From assembly GCF_001654865.1 (NCBI RefSeq), contig NZ_LXEO01000017.1, forward strand, positions 124,001 to 188,000: 64,000 nucleotides of DNA, in the 5' to 3' direction. The first letter of the stretch is position 1. Each line of letters begins with the position of its first letter. The DNA comes from Buttiauxella noackiae ATCC 51607. GTDB lineage: Bacteria; Pseudomonadota; Gammaproteobacteria; Enterobacterales; Enterobacteriaceae. Of this stretch, positions 55,867 through 64,000 are shown one piece after another. Position numbers and translations under genes: made by a program. Below the pieces are notes generated by a model that was not told where the DNA came from, did not search any database, and worked only from the letters and a program-made list of their open reading frames with translations.

Positions 55867-56508
55867 ATGAATACTCTGACATCTTTAAATGACCTTGCAC
55901 GTCTGCTGCGCAATCTTATCCGCACCGGTGTCGTGACTGAAGTCGACACCGCGCGGGCATTATGCCGTATTGAAACTGGCGGTATCACCACCGACTGGCT
56001 CAACTGGCTGACGCCCCGCGCCGGTCGCTCACGGACCTGGTGGGCACCGTCGGTCGGTGAACAGGTTTTGCTGCTGGCGATTGGCGGCGAACTGGACACC
56101 GCTTTTGTTCTGCCTGGCATTTATTCCGATGATAACCCCGCGCCCTCAGCCTCTGCCAATGCGCTGCATATTTCTTTCCCTGATGGTGCCGTTATCGAAT
56201 ACGAACCGGAGACCGGGTCGCTCACCGTTTCAGGCATTAAAACCGCCTCGGTAACGGCGTCTGAATCTGTGGTCGTCACGGTGCCGGTTGTGACGGTTAA
56301 GGCCAGCCAGAAAATCACCCTGGATACGCCGGAAGTGGTCTGCACGAACAAGCTCACCACCGGTACGCTTGAGGTGAAGCAAGGCGGCAAAATGAGCGGC
56401 AACATTGAGCACAGCGGCGGCACCTTCAAATCCAACGGTGTGCAGGTGGATAACCATAAGCATGGTGGTGTTGAGCGCGGTGGAAGTCAGACGGAGGGGA
56501 CGCAATGA
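55867..56508 (+). CDS. V: Baseplate assembly spike protein (gpV)
   Basis: Central baseplate spike that pierces the cell envelope. The 213 residues match P2 V (GVVTEVDTARALCRIETGG, WWAPSVGEQVLLLA) with the beta-helical region near the end (DTPEVVCTN, DNHKHGG). Start at ATG 55867 follows the P2 N-terminus; an ATG at 55831 would add 12 residues. The ribosome site is weak, perhaps because of the upstream moron insertion. Confidence 0.94.
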   Translation: MNTLTSLNDLARLLRNLIRTGVVTEVDTARALCRIETGGITTDWLNWLTPRAGRSRTWWAPSVGEQVLLLAIGGELDTAFVLPGIYSDDNPAPSASANALHISFPDGAVIEYEPETGSLTVSGIKTASVTASESVVVTVPVVTVKASQKITLDTPEVVCTNKLTTGTLEVKQGGKMSGNIEHSGGTFKSNGVQVDNHKHGGVERGGSQTEGTQ

Positions 56509-56855
56509 CGGTGCAATACCCCGGCATGAACCGTGCCACTGGCCTGAGTTTGTCCGATTCCGGACATATCAGTCAGAGCGTGCGCGACATTCTGATCACC
56601 CCCATCGGCTCGCGCGTCATGCGCCGCGATTATGGCTCACTGCTCTCGGCACTCATTGACCAGCCTGACAACCCGGCGCTGCGCCTGCAAATTATGGCCG
56701 CCTGCTACATGGCAATTCTTAAGTGGGAGCCGCGTATCCGGCTGACGGCCATCACTTTTGAAAGCGCCAGCGCAGGCGCGTTGTTTGTCGATATTACCGG
56801 CGTGCGTACCGGCACCGGCGGCACGCCTTTTTCCTTAACCATTCCCCTGAGCTGA
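56505..56855 (+). CDS. W: Baseplate wedge protein (gpW)
   Basis: Baseplate protein with T4 gp25-like lysozyme-related fold. The 116 residues include MNRATGLSLSDSGHISQSV and SRVMRRDYGSLL. Overlaps V by four bases. Confidence 0.95.
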   Translation: MTVQYPGMNRATGLSLSDSGHISQSVRDILITPIGSRVMRRDYGSLLSALIDQPDNPALRLQIMAACYMAILKWEPRIRLTAITFESASAGALFVDITGVRTGTGGTPFSLTIPLS

Positions 56856-56859
56856 GATT

Positions 56860-57768
56860 ATGGCAACCATTGACCTGAGCCAGTTACCCGCCCCGGATGT
56901 GGTCGAGGTGCTGGACTATGAAACCCTGCTCGCCGAACGCAAAGCGACACTGATTTCACTCTATCCCGAAGATGAGCAGGAAGCCGTCGCGCGCACGCTC
57001 GCGCTGGAATCCGAGCCTATCGTCAAACTGCTGGAAGAAAATGCGTATCGTGAGCTGATTTTGCGACAGCGCATTAACGAGTCGGCACTGGCGGTGATGC
57101 TGGCCTTTTCCCGAGGGAATGACCTCGATGTGCTCGGCGTAAACAATAACGTCGCACGCCTGGTGATTACGCCAGCAGATGAGACTGCCATCCCGCCGGT
57201 GGCGGCGGTGATGGAATCGGACAGCGATTACCGTTTACGTATTCAGCAGTCGTTTGAGGGGCTGAGTGTCGCGGGGCCGGTCGGGGCGTATCAGTTCCAC
57301 GGCCGCAGTGCCGACGGGCGGGTCGCGGATGTGTCGGTGATAAGTCCGTCGCCTGCCTGCGTCACTATTTCGGTGCTGTCGCGTGAGGGTAACGGTACGG
57401 CCAGTGACGAGCTGGTGAATATCGTCAGCCTTGCCCTGAATGACGAGAACGTCCGCCCGGTGGCCGACCGGGTGACAGTGCAGTCGGCGGTCATCGTCAA
57501 CTATGAAATTGACGCCACACTTTATCTGTATCCCGGCCCCGAAATGGAGCCGGTCAGACAGGCCGCCGAGGCAAAGTTAAAAGCCTACATCAGCGCGCAG
57601 CACCGCCTCGGGCGGGATATCCGCAAATCCGCCATTTATGCCGCCCTACACGTGGAAGGTGTGCAGCGTGTCGAGCTGGCAAAACCGCTGGCCGACATCG
57701 TCCTTGATGACACTCAGGCTTCTTTCTGCGCTGATTACAAAATCACGATTGGGGGTGCCGATGAATAA
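56860..57768 (+). CDS. J: Baseplate wedge protein (gpJ)
   Basis: Baseplate wedge component, 302 residues as in P2 J, with LPAPDVVEVLDYETLLAERK and AFSRGNDLDVLGVNNNVARL. Overlaps gene I by eight bases. Confidence 0.95.
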   Translation: MATIDLSQLPAPDVVEVLDYETLLAERKATLISLYPEDEQEAVARTLALESEPIVKLLEENAYRELILRQRINESALAVMLAFSRGNDLDVLGVNNNVARLVITPADETAIPPVAAVMESDSDYRLRIQQSFEGLSVAGPVGAYQFHGRSADGRVADVSVISPSPACVTISVLSREGNGTASDELVNIVSLALNDENVRPVADRVTVQSAVIVNYEIDATLYLYPGPEMEPVRQAAEAKLKAYISAQHRLGRDIRKSAIYAALHVEGVQRVELAKPLADIVLDDTQASFCADYKITIGGADE

Positions 57769-58291
57769 CGTCCGGCTGCTGCCGGTGGGTTCCTCTGAGC
57801 TTGAGCTGGCCGCCGCAAAAGCCTGCGCCGAACTGACCCGTGTGCCGGTGCCACTGCGCCAGCTCTGGAATCCGCAGGAATGCCCCGCACCGCTGCTACC
57901 GTATCTGGCCTGGGCGTTTTCGGTCGACCGCTGGGATGAGAACTGGACGGAGGATGCCAAACGCGCCGTTATTCAGGCGGCAAAATATATTCATAGCCAC
58001 AAAGGCACTATCGGGGCCATCCGGCGCGTGGTGGAGCCGCTCGGCTACCTGATTAACGTGACCGAATGGTGGCAGACCAGTGATGCCCCCGGCACCTTTC
58101 GTCTGGATATCGGCGTGCTGGAAAGTGGCATTACGGAAGAAATGTATTACGAGATGGAGCGCCTCATCGCCGATGCGAAAGCGGCCAGCCGTCACCTGAT
58201 TGGCCTGAACATCATCCAGGACATTCCCGGTTATCTGTACACCGGCGGCGTCAGCTATGACGGCGACATTCTTACTGTTTACCCCGGCTAA
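57761..58291 (+). CDS. I: Tail protein (gpI)
   Basis: Tail/baseplate protein, 176 residues, as P2 I. Start at 57761 (MNNVRLLPVGSSELE) lies inside J; a longer frame from 57638 is unlikely. DRWDENWTEDAKRAVIQAA and HKGTIGAIRRVVEPLGY are conserved. Confidence 0.94.
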   Translation: MNNVRLLPVGSSELELAAAKACAELTRVPVPLRQLWNPQECPAPLLPYLAWAFSVDRWDENWTEDAKRAVIQAAKYIHSHKGTIGAIRRVVEPLGYLINVTEWWQTSDAPGTFRLDIGVLESGITEEMYYEMERLIADAKAASRHLIGLNIIQDIPGYLYTGGVSYDGDILTVYPG

Positions 58292-58302
58292 AAGAGGCAG
58301 GC

Positions 58303-60510
58303 ATGACCGTTAAATATAAAACACTCATTACCACCGCCGGGGCGGCAAAATTTGCCGCCGCGACCGCAGGCGGCACAAAAGTCACCATCACGCAGATGGC
58401 CGTCGGTGACGGCGGTGGCACACTGCCGGTGCCGGACGTCGGCCAGACAAAGCTCATCAGTGAGAAATACCGGGCTGCGCTCAATAAAATCAGTGTGGAC
58501 GCGAAAAAGAAAAATTACGTGATTGCCGAGCTGGTGATCCCCCCGGAGGTGGGGGGATTCTGGCTGCGTGAAATGGGGCTTTACGATGCCGCAGGCACAC
58601 TGGTTGCGGTGGCGAATATGGCGGAGAGCTACAAGCCAGAGCTTGCCGAAGGCTCGGGACGTGCACAGACGCTGCGCATGGTGATTATCGTCAGTGCGGT
58701 GGAGTCAGTCGACCTGGTTATCGACACCACGATGGTGATGGCAACCCAGGACTATGTCGACGACAAAATCGCCGAGCACGAACAGTCCCGCAGGCATCCT
58801 GATGCCTCACTCACGGCGAAAGGGTTGACCCAGCTCAGCAGTGCCACCGACAGTGCCAGTGAGGTGCTGGCGGCAACGCCGAAAGCGGTGAAAGCGGCTT
58901 ACGACCTGGCGAACGGCAAATACACCGCGCAGGATGCGACCACCGCGCGCAAAGGCCTCGTCCAGCTCAGCAGTGCCACCGACAGCACCAGTGAGGTGCT
59001 GGCGGCAACGCCGAAAGCGGTCAAGACGGCTTATGACCTGGCGAACGGCAAATACACCGCGCAGGATGCAACCACCGCGCGCAAGGGTATCGTTCAGCTC
59101 AGTAGTGCTACCGACAGCATCAGTGAGGTGCTGGCAGCCACGCCGAAAGCGGTTAAGGCGGCGAATGACAATGCTAATGGTCGCGTACCGTCAAACCGGA
59201 AAATCAATGGTCACGTCCTCACTGCCGATGCAAATTTAACTGCGGAAGATGTTGGAGCGCTATCGCTTGCTAATGGCGGGACGTTAACGGGCGGGATAAA
59301 AATAAAATATGGGAATGCTGGCGCGCCAATTCGACTGTATCAGGACAATGGTGCAAACGAATACGGTGTATTTCTGTTCAAACCAGCCTCGGATACGTTT
59401 GCAATCTATCCAACAGCGAAGGGCGGAGCCGAAACCGGAAATGCGGCGTCCGGTATTAAGCCATTCACTATAAACCTCGGCAACGGGCTGGTTTCACTGG
59501 GGAATGGCTTATCTATCGGAACTGCGACTAGCAGCGCTATGGGAAGCAATAGTATTGCTATCGGTGATAGTGATACTGGTTTTAAATGGAACAACGACGG
59601 CAACTTTGATGTGATGGCTAACGCCTACGCAATCATGAACGTCGCACCATCTGCCATTAACCCGAAAAAGTTAATTCAGCTTGAAACCACTAACGGCTCC
59701 TACATTTCTGGTCGTACACAAAATACCGTCCTCGTAAACCGCACTGCCGTTTCAAACGGCTCAGTCAGTGTGATGGTTAGACAAGAACACACTAACTACA
59801 AGTGGATGCTGGGTGGGCTGGGTAACTCTTACTTTGGGTTCTTCATGAACGCAAACAGTCATGCCGAGTCAGATAACTCACATGATATGTCGGCATATCT
59901 GACAACGACGGGCTGGTACACAAGCGGCACATTATCGAGCGCAGGGGCTATCAGCACGGCGTTGTCAATCACGGCAGGGGGCAAGGTTCAAGCCAACACT
60001 ATCAGTAATGGCGCTTTCAGTTGGGGTAATGCTGGGGCAATGACAGCTAATAACGGTGACATATTTGGCACTGTATGGGCGAGTGCATCCCTGGGCGGCG
60101 ATGGTAAAGCGGGGATCTGGCTCTCTACCGCACTAAATCGCGCCTATGCGCGTGGTTCCGCTGGTATAACGGCCGCCGAAGCCGCACAGACAACAGCCAA
60201 TGCCGCAGCGCCAAAAAGCACTGTTTATACAAAAACGGAGGCTGATACCCGTTTTCAGCCTAAAGGCAGCTACACACCTGCGGGTGAGGCATACACAAAA
60301 GCTGCATCTGATGCCCGATATTTGCAGGGAACGAAACTGGGTGCTGAAGGGCACATAGTGATTAATTCATCAGGTGCAATTTCGAGAGTCCCTGCCGGAT
60401 GTGTGATGACGGGATGGCAGCCTGAAGGGCAAAACATCGGTGGCGATCCGTGTTACTACAAACCGATTCAGCAAAATATCAATGGCACATGGGCCACAAT
60501 CACAGGCTAA
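58303..60510 (+). CDS. H: Tail fibre protein (gpH)
   Basis: Long tail fibre that binds the host surface; its C-terminus sets host range. The N-terminal 160 residues (MTVKYKTLITTAGAAKFA) are conserved across P2-like phages and attach to the baseplate. Repeats of 44 residues (GLVQLSSATDS, EVLAATPKAVKAAYDLANGK) follow at about 175-290. The C-terminal half is phage-specific. The 735 residues end near ATITG, overlapping nothing but followed four bases later by G. A chaperone (G) is beside it. Confidence 0.94.
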   Translation: MTVKYKTLITTAGAAKFAAATAGGTKVTITQMAVGDGGGTLPVPDVGQTKLISEKYRAALNKISVDAKKKNYVIAELVIPPEVGGFWLREMGLYDAAGTLVAVANMAESYKPELAEGSGRAQTLRMVIIVSAVESVDLVIDTTMVMATQDYVDDKIAEHEQSRRHPDASLTAKGLTQLSSATDSASEVLAATPKAVKAAYDLANGKYTAQDATTARKGLVQLSSATDSTSEVLAATPKAVKTAYDLANGKYTAQDATTARKGIVQLSSATDSISEVLAATPKAVKAANDNANGRVPSNRKINGHVLTADANLTAEDVGALSLANGGTLTGGIKIKYGNAGAPIRLYQDNGANEYGVFLFKPASDTFAIYPTAKGGAETGNAASGIKPFTINLGNGLVSLGNGLSIGTATSSAMGSNSIAIGDSDTGFKWNNDGNFDVMANAYAIMNVAPSAINPKKLIQLETTNGSYISGRTQNTVLVNRTAVSNGSVSVMVRQEHTNYKWMLGGLGNSYFGFFMNANSHAESDNSHDMSAYLTTTGWYTSGTLSSAGAISTALSITAGGKVQANTISNGAFSWGNAGAMTANNGDIFGTVWASASLGGDGKAGIWLSTALNRAYARGSAGITAAEAAQTTANAAAPKSTVYTKTEADTRFQPKGSYTPAGEAYTKAASDARYLQGTKLGAEGHIVINSSGAISRVPAGCVMTGWQPEGQNIGGDPCYYKPIQQNINGTWATITG
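58831..59165 (+). repeat. Tandem repeat of 132 bases in the tail fibre gene
   Basis: Two full copies and a partial third start at 58831, 58963 and 59095, each with CAGCTCAGCAGTGCCACCGA-like beginnings and GCGGCAACGCCGAAAGCGGT. They code for 44-residue tail-fibre repeats. Near-identity suggests recombination-driven copy-number change. Confidence 0.88.
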
Positions 60511-60514
60511 TAAT

Positions 60515-61033
60515 ATGACTCTTATTGAATTAAAGCGTTACTACCCTGAAGAAATGCCGCTGGGTAACGGTGTGCAGTATTTTATTGATGTTAATGGAAA
60601 GGACTGGTTTAAATCGCTGCCATTATTCACAAAGAAATATTCAATTGCATTTGAGCCAGCTTCGGGCGTTATCCGCAGTTATTGCGATGATGTTTCGCGC
60701 CTGTATCCGGTTGACCTGAATGTCACGGATGTCGATACGCTACCCGATGGATTTGATATTGACGGAACATGGATATTTGATGAGGGAGTTATCTCACAGC
60801 GAGTATTAAGTTCTGAGGAATTAACCGCGCAGGCTGGAAATAAGAAACAGATGTTAATGAATGAAGCAAATACAGCCATTGCAGTGCTTCAGGATGCAGT
60901 TGAGCTGAACATCGCTACTGAAAGCGAGGCGGCGCTGCTGCGGGTCTGGAAAAATTACCGTGTACTACTGAGTCGGATTGATGTTACGCAGACTGACGGG
61001 ATTGAATGGCCACAGCCGCCAGTTACTGACTGA
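60515..61033 (+). CDS. G: Tail fibre assembly protein (gpG)
   Basis: Chaperone for folding the tail fibre, 172 residues. Start at 60515 (MTLIELKRYYPEEMPLG) is just four bases after H; an earlier frame overlapping H is not the gene. It has the assembly-protein core VQYFIDVNGKDWF and ends PPVTD. Sequence in the fibre region is AT-richer than neighbours, showing exchange. Confidence 0.88.
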   Translation: MTLIELKRYYPEEMPLGNGVQYFIDVNGKDWFKSLPLFTKKYSIAFEPASGVIRSYCDDVSRLYPVDLNVTDVDTLPDGFDIDGTWIFDEGVISQRVLSSEELTAQAGNKKQMLMNEANTAIAVLQDAVELNIATESEAALLRVWKNYRVLLSRIDVTQTDGIEWPQPPVTD

Positions 61034-61042
61034 CAGGCAAAC

Positions 61043-61064
61043 AAAAGCCCGCACAAGGCGGGCT
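61043..61064 (-). terminator. Hairpin terminator for the small minus-strand ORF
   Basis: AGCCCGC pairs with GCGGGCT around ACAAG. On the minus strand it is followed by TTTTGTTTG and overlaps the stop of the small ORF. It may also act on the plus strand after G. Confidence 0.65.
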
Positions 61065-61182
61065 AGTCATACGGGCATTCCTGATATTCATCATCGTCAT
61101 CATCAACAAACCAGACACACCAGAAGTAGCCTGCTAACAACCAGCCGACCAGTGCCGCCACGCCCCACAAAATATATTCCAT
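61063..61182 (-). CDS. Small membrane protein in the G-FI gap (39 residues)
   Basis: Minus-strand frame with a perfect GGAGGTGATGCG ribosome site before ATG at 61182, giving MEYILWGVAALVGWLLAG, a single membrane span, then a tail with five Asp in a row and YQECPYD. It is opposite to the flanking late genes and sits where P2 has the accessory gene Z/fun, which blocks phage T5. The strong ribosome site and terminator make it credible. Function unknown. Confidence 0.65.
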   Translation of the reverse strand: MEYILWGVAALVGWLLAGYFWCVWFVDDDDDEYQECPYD

Positions 61183-61423
61183 CGCATCACCTCCGTGAAT
61201 GGCAGTCACGATAGCGACAATAACCCCTGATAGATAATGGATATAAACGATCAATTCTCCCGGATTGATCGCTCTCACCGATCAATCCCCGCCTCATTCG
61301 AGCCGCTGATTTTGTTCTGCTTTCCGGTTTGTTGTGCCTGATGCCAGCCAGCGCTGATTGCTCGCCTGCACGACACACAACACCTGAGAATGGACTTCCC
61401 TGAACAAATACGGAGTGACCCGG

Positions 61424-62611
61424 ATGGGCGACTATCACCACGGCGTACAGGTTGTTGAAATCAACGACGGCACGCGTGTTATTTCCACGGTCTCGACGGC
61501 AGTCATCGGCATGGTGTGTACCGCCAGCGATGCTGACGCGAAAACCTTCCCCCTCAATGAGCCGGTGCTCATTACCAATGTGCAGGCCGCCATCGGCAAA
61601 GCCGGAACCAGTGGCACGCTCGCGGCTTCACTCCAGGCGATTGCCGACCAGTGCAAACCGGTCACAATTGTCGTGCGCGTTGAAGAAGGCAGCGGCGATA
61701 ACGAAGCAAATGCACACGCGCAGACCATCACCAATATCATCGGCGGCACCGATGAGCACGGCAAATACACCGGCATTAAAGCGCTGCTGACCGCCGAAGC
61801 TGTCACCGGTGTCCGTCCGCGCATTCTCGGCGTGCCGGGGCTGGACTCGCAGGAGGTGGCGGTCGCGCTCGCCTCAGTGTGTGTCAGTCTGCGCGCCTTT
61901 GGCTATGTCAGTGCCTGGGACTGCAAAACGATTTCTGACGCCATCAAATACCGCGACAATTTCAGCCAGCGCGAGCTGATGGTTATCTGGCCGGACTTTA
62001 TCGCCTGGGACACCGCAAAAAGTGCCAGCGCCATGGCGTATGCGACGGCGCGCGCCCTCGGTTTACGTGCTTACATCGACCAGACGGTCGGCTGGCACAA
62101 AACCCTGTCTAACGTCGGCGTGCAGGGTGTCACTGGCATCAGTGCGTCGGTGTTCTGGGATTTACAGGCACCCGGCACCGATGCTGACCTGCTCAACGAA
62201 GCGGGTGTCACGACGCTTATCCGCAAGGATGGTTTCCGCTTCTGGGGCAACCGCACCTGCTCGGATGATCCGTTATTCCTGTTTGAAAACTACAGCCGCA
62301 CCGCGCAGGTGATTGCCGACACCATGGCGGAGGGGCATATGTGGGCGGTGGATAAACCGATCACCCCGGTGCTCATCCGCGACATTGTTGACGGTATCAA
62401 AGCCAAATTCCGCGAGCTGAAAAGCGGCGGCTATATCGTGGATGCGGATTGCTGGTTTGATGAAACGGCCAACGATAAAGAGTCGCTGAAAGCCGGGAAA
62501 CTCTATCTCGATTATGACTACACGCCGGTGCCGCCACTGGAAAACCTCACCCTGCGAAGCCGCATCACCGATAAATACCTGGTGAACCTGATTGCCTCGG
62601 TTAACGGATAA
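61424..62611 (+). CDS. FI: Contractile tail sheath protein (gpFI)
   Basis: Main sheath protein of the contractile tail, 395 residues, matching P2 FI across its length (GDYHHGVQVVEINDGTRVIS, FRFWGNRTCSDDPLF). ATG at 61424 has GGAG upstream; a GTG at 61415 is less likely. Confidence 0.96.
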   Translation: MGDYHHGVQVVEINDGTRVISTVSTAVIGMVCTASDADAKTFPLNEPVLITNVQAAIGKAGTSGTLAASLQAIADQCKPVTIVVRVEEGSGDNEANAHAQTITNIIGGTDEHGKYTGIKALLTAEAVTGVRPRILGVPGLDSQEVAVALASVCVSLRAFGYVSAWDCKTISDAIKYRDNFSQRELMVIWPDFIAWDTAKSASAMAYATARALGLRAYIDQTVGWHKTLSNVGVQGVTGISASVFWDLQAPGTDADLLNEAGVTTLIRKDGFRFWGNRTCSDDPLFLFENYSRTAQVIADTMAEGHMWAVDKPITPVLIRDIVDGIKAKFRELKSGGYIVDADCWFDETANDKESLKAGKLYLDYDYTPVPPLENLTLRSRITDKYLVNLIASVNG

Positions 62612-62622
62612 GGAGTGCTCAA

Positions 62623-63144
62623 ATGGCCATGCCCCGCAAACTTAAATCGCTCAACCTGTTTAACGACGGCCTCAGCTACATGGGGGTGGCGTCCTCCGTC
62701 ACGCTCCCCAAACTCACCCGCAAACTGGAAGCCTGGCGCGGTGCCGGGATGAACGGTGCCGCGCATGTGGATTTTGGTCTTGACGATGAGGCGCTCACCC
62801 TGGAGTGGACGCTCGGTGGCTTCCCGGATGAAGCACTCTGGGCGCAGTACGCGCTGCCGGGTGCCTCCAGTGTGCCGCTGCGTTTTGCTGGCTCCTATCA
62901 GCGCGACGACACCGAAGAAGAAACCGCCGTCGAGGTGGTGGTGCGTGGCCGTCACAAGGAATTTGACGGCGGCGACAGCAAACAGGGTGAGGACACCGAG
63001 ACCAAAATCACCACCCTGTGTACTTACTACAAGCTGACGATGAACGGCAAAGAGCTGATTGAAATCGACACCATCAACATGATTGAGAAGGTCAACGGCA
63101 TCGACCGTCTGGAGCAGCGCCGCCGCAATATCGGCCTGTCTTAA
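62623..63144 (+). CDS. FII: Tail tube protein (gpFII)
   Basis: Inner tail tube protein, 173 residues, with AMPRKLKSLNLFNDG and ETKITTLCTYYKLTM as in P2 FII. It is 12 bases after FI. Confidence 0.96.
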   Translation: MAMPRKLKSLNLFNDGLSYMGVASSVTLPKLTRKLEAWRGAGMNGAAHVDFGLDDEALTLEWTLGGFPDEALWAQYALPGASSVPLRFAGSYQRDDTEEETAVEVVVRGRHKEFDGGDSKQGEDTETKITTLCTYYKLTMNGKELIEIDTINMIEKVNGIDRLEQRRRNIGLS

Positions 63145-63206
63145 TGCACCTGCCGGTCAGGATTGCTGGCCGGTTAACCCTGTTTTAATTCCCGGAGAAA
63201 AACCTC

Positions 63207-63512
63207 ATGAGCAACGCAAAAAAATACAAGAACACGTCTGATAACCCGAACATTGTGACCCTGGTGAAACCGATTAAACGCGGTGACATCGTGATTGAAA
63301 CCCTCACCCTGATTAAGCCGACGGCGGGCACCCTGCGCGGGGTGAGTCTCGCCGATGTGGCCAGCTCAGATGTGAATGCGCTGATTAAAGTGCTGCCGCG
63401 CATGACCTACCCGAGCCTCACCGAGTCGGATGTCATCGCCATGGAATTACCGGACATGATGACCCTTGCCGCGAAGGTGATCGGTTTTTTGGCTCCGGCT
63501 TCGGCGGTTTAA
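63207..63512 (+). CDS. E: Tail assembly protein gpE
   Basis: Short form of the tail assembly pair, 101 residues (P2 E is 91). It starts SNAKKYKNTSDNPNIVTLV. The slippery TTTTTTG near its end leads to the longer E+E' form. Confidence 0.92.
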   Translation: MSNAKKYKNTSDNPNIVTLVKPIKRGDIVIETLTLIKPTAGTLRGVSLADVASSDVNALIKVLPRMTYPSLTESDVIAMELPDMMTLAAKVIGFLAPASAV

Positions 63513-63664
63513 CCTTCCCGCCGGGCTTATCGGTCGACGACCTGATGGCGGATATCGCGGTGATTTTCCACTGGCCGCCGTCAGAGCTGTATGCCCTGAG
63601 CCTGACCGACCTCATCACCTGGCGCGAGATGGCGCTGAAACGGAGCGGAAATTCTCATGAGTAA
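63207..63664 (+). CDS. E': Tail assembly protein E+E' by programmed -1 frameshift
   Basis: At 63485-63491 the heptamer T-TTT-TTG is aligned with the E frame as X-XXY-YYZ. After a -1 shift reading continues GSGFGGLTFPPGLSVDDLMA to a stop at 63662-63664, giving about 152 residues in all. P2 produces E+E' by the same device, as lambda makes gpG-T. The extension's end overlaps the T start. Confidence 0.88.
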
Positions 63665-64000
63665 TAACGTCAGAATCGAAGTGCTGCTAAAAGCCGTTGA
63701 CCAGGCGACGCGCCCGTTTAAGCACATCCAGACGGCAAGTAAGACGCTGGCGGGTGATATTCGTGACACGCACAAAACCCTCAAAGACCTCAACGGTCAG
63801 GCGTCACGTATCGAGGGTTTTCGTAAAACCAGCGCGCAGCTCGCCGTCACCGGGCAGTCACTGACAAAAGCAAAGACCGAAGCCGAAGCACTGGCAACGC
63901 AGTTTAAAAATACTGAACGCCCGACGCGCGAGCAGGCCAAAGCGCTGGCAACGGCAAAAGCGGCGGCGGAAGGATTGCAGGCCAAATATAACAGTCTCAC
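63657..64000 (+). CDS. T: Tail tape measure protein (gpT), N-terminal part
   Basis: Determines tail length; the window ends after about 114 residues. Beginning SNNVRIEVLLKAVDQATRPF and SRIEGFRKTSAQLAVTG match P2 T. ATG at 63657 overlaps the end of E+E'. Confidence 0.93.
   Translation, partial: MSNNVRIEVLLKAVDQATRPFKHIQTASKTLAGDIRDTHKTLKDLNGQASRIEGFRKTSAQLAVTGQSLTKAKTEAEALATQFKNTERPTREQAKALATAKAAAEGLQAKYNSL

Larger units (their letters stand above)
34576..64000. mobile_element. P2/186-like prophage, left part (right end beyond the window)
   Basis: From the repressor to the tape-measure gene the order and sequences are those of P2-family temperate myophages: CI, Cox, CII, Fil, A, cos, then Q-P, O-N-M-L-X, lysis genes, R-S, V-W-J-I, H-G, FI-FII, E-T. 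The host junction must lie between the acetyltransferase end at 34575 and the repressor at 37500. I cannot place attL because no duplicate can be compared inside the window and no tRNA is present here. No integrase gene is found on this side of the repressor. All structural genes look intact, so the element may be functional apart from integration. Confidence 0.93.

Noticed and set aside
1-64000. CRISPR arrays, insertion sequences and rRNA
   Set aside because: No regular direct repeats with spacers, no transposase frames and no rRNA sequence seen.

Overview
The window is an enterobacterial chromosome (family Enterobacteriaceae) carrying the left part of a P2/186-type prophage. Bases 1 to about 34.5 kb follow the gene order known from Escherichia and Salmonella: pabB, nudL, sdaA, pdeD, yoaE, manXYZ, yobD, mntP, rlmA, an ftsI-like second PBP3, cspC-yobF, yebO, mgrB, yobH, kdgR, yebQ, htpX, prc-proQ, msrC, letAB, rsmF, yebV, yebW, pphA. 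CspC matches the E. coli protein as I remember it, and most other proteins match their E. coli counterparts in length and sequence. The extra PBP3 and the metallo-hydrolase beside yebO point to a Salmonella/Citrobacter/Enterobacter-like relative rather than E. coli itself. I cannot fix the genus.

Host layout: 1-6.1 kb holds folate (pabB), Nudix, serine deaminase, c-di-GMP phosphodiesterase and a TerC-CBS membrane protein. 6.7-9.4 kb is the mannose PTS operon. 9.5-10.9 kb is yobD and the manganese exporter mntP, with a yybP-ykoY riboswitch and candidate MntR and Fur sites. 10.9-17.4 kb is mostly on the minus strand (rlmA, ftsI-like, cspC-yobF, MBL hydrolase, yebO, mgrB, kdgR). 17.6-30.9 kb holds transport, envelope proteolysis, the RNA chaperone ProQ, the LetAB lipid-transport bridge and rsmF to pphA. 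31-34.6 kb is less conserved: a probable unannotated small membrane protein, a SulP transporter, and a two-gene unit of a periplasmic solute-binding protein and a CysE-like acetyltransferase.

From about 35 kb to the right edge lies the prophage. Its immunity end has a CI repressor with two tandem DNA-binding domains, Cox-like and CII regulators, Fil, DUF5347, DUF2732, a DksA-type zinc finger and the HUH replication protein A. A LexA-box small ORF and a recognisable P2-type cos sequence follow. The virion genes come next in P2 order: Q, P on minus; then O N M L X, holin, K, LysB, LysC, R, S, V, W, J, I, H, G, FI, FII, E(+E') and the start of T. No integrase is seen between the repressor and the host junction. 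That slot holds a membrane protein, a PUA-like/Zn-ribbon/HNH nuclease and a PH-SHOCT protein.

The strongest candidate for an undescribed system is a 918-residue AT-rich gene at 43.4-46.2 kb, between cos and the portal gene. It fuses an HD-type hydrolase domain to a GHKL/Hsp90-like ATPase, has its own terminator, and sits where P2-like phages carry accessory genes. Other accessory genes are the HNH/PH-SHOCT/membrane cluster, a moron between S and V (54.9-55.7 kb), and a 39-residue membrane ORF between G and FI (the slot of P2 Z/fun).
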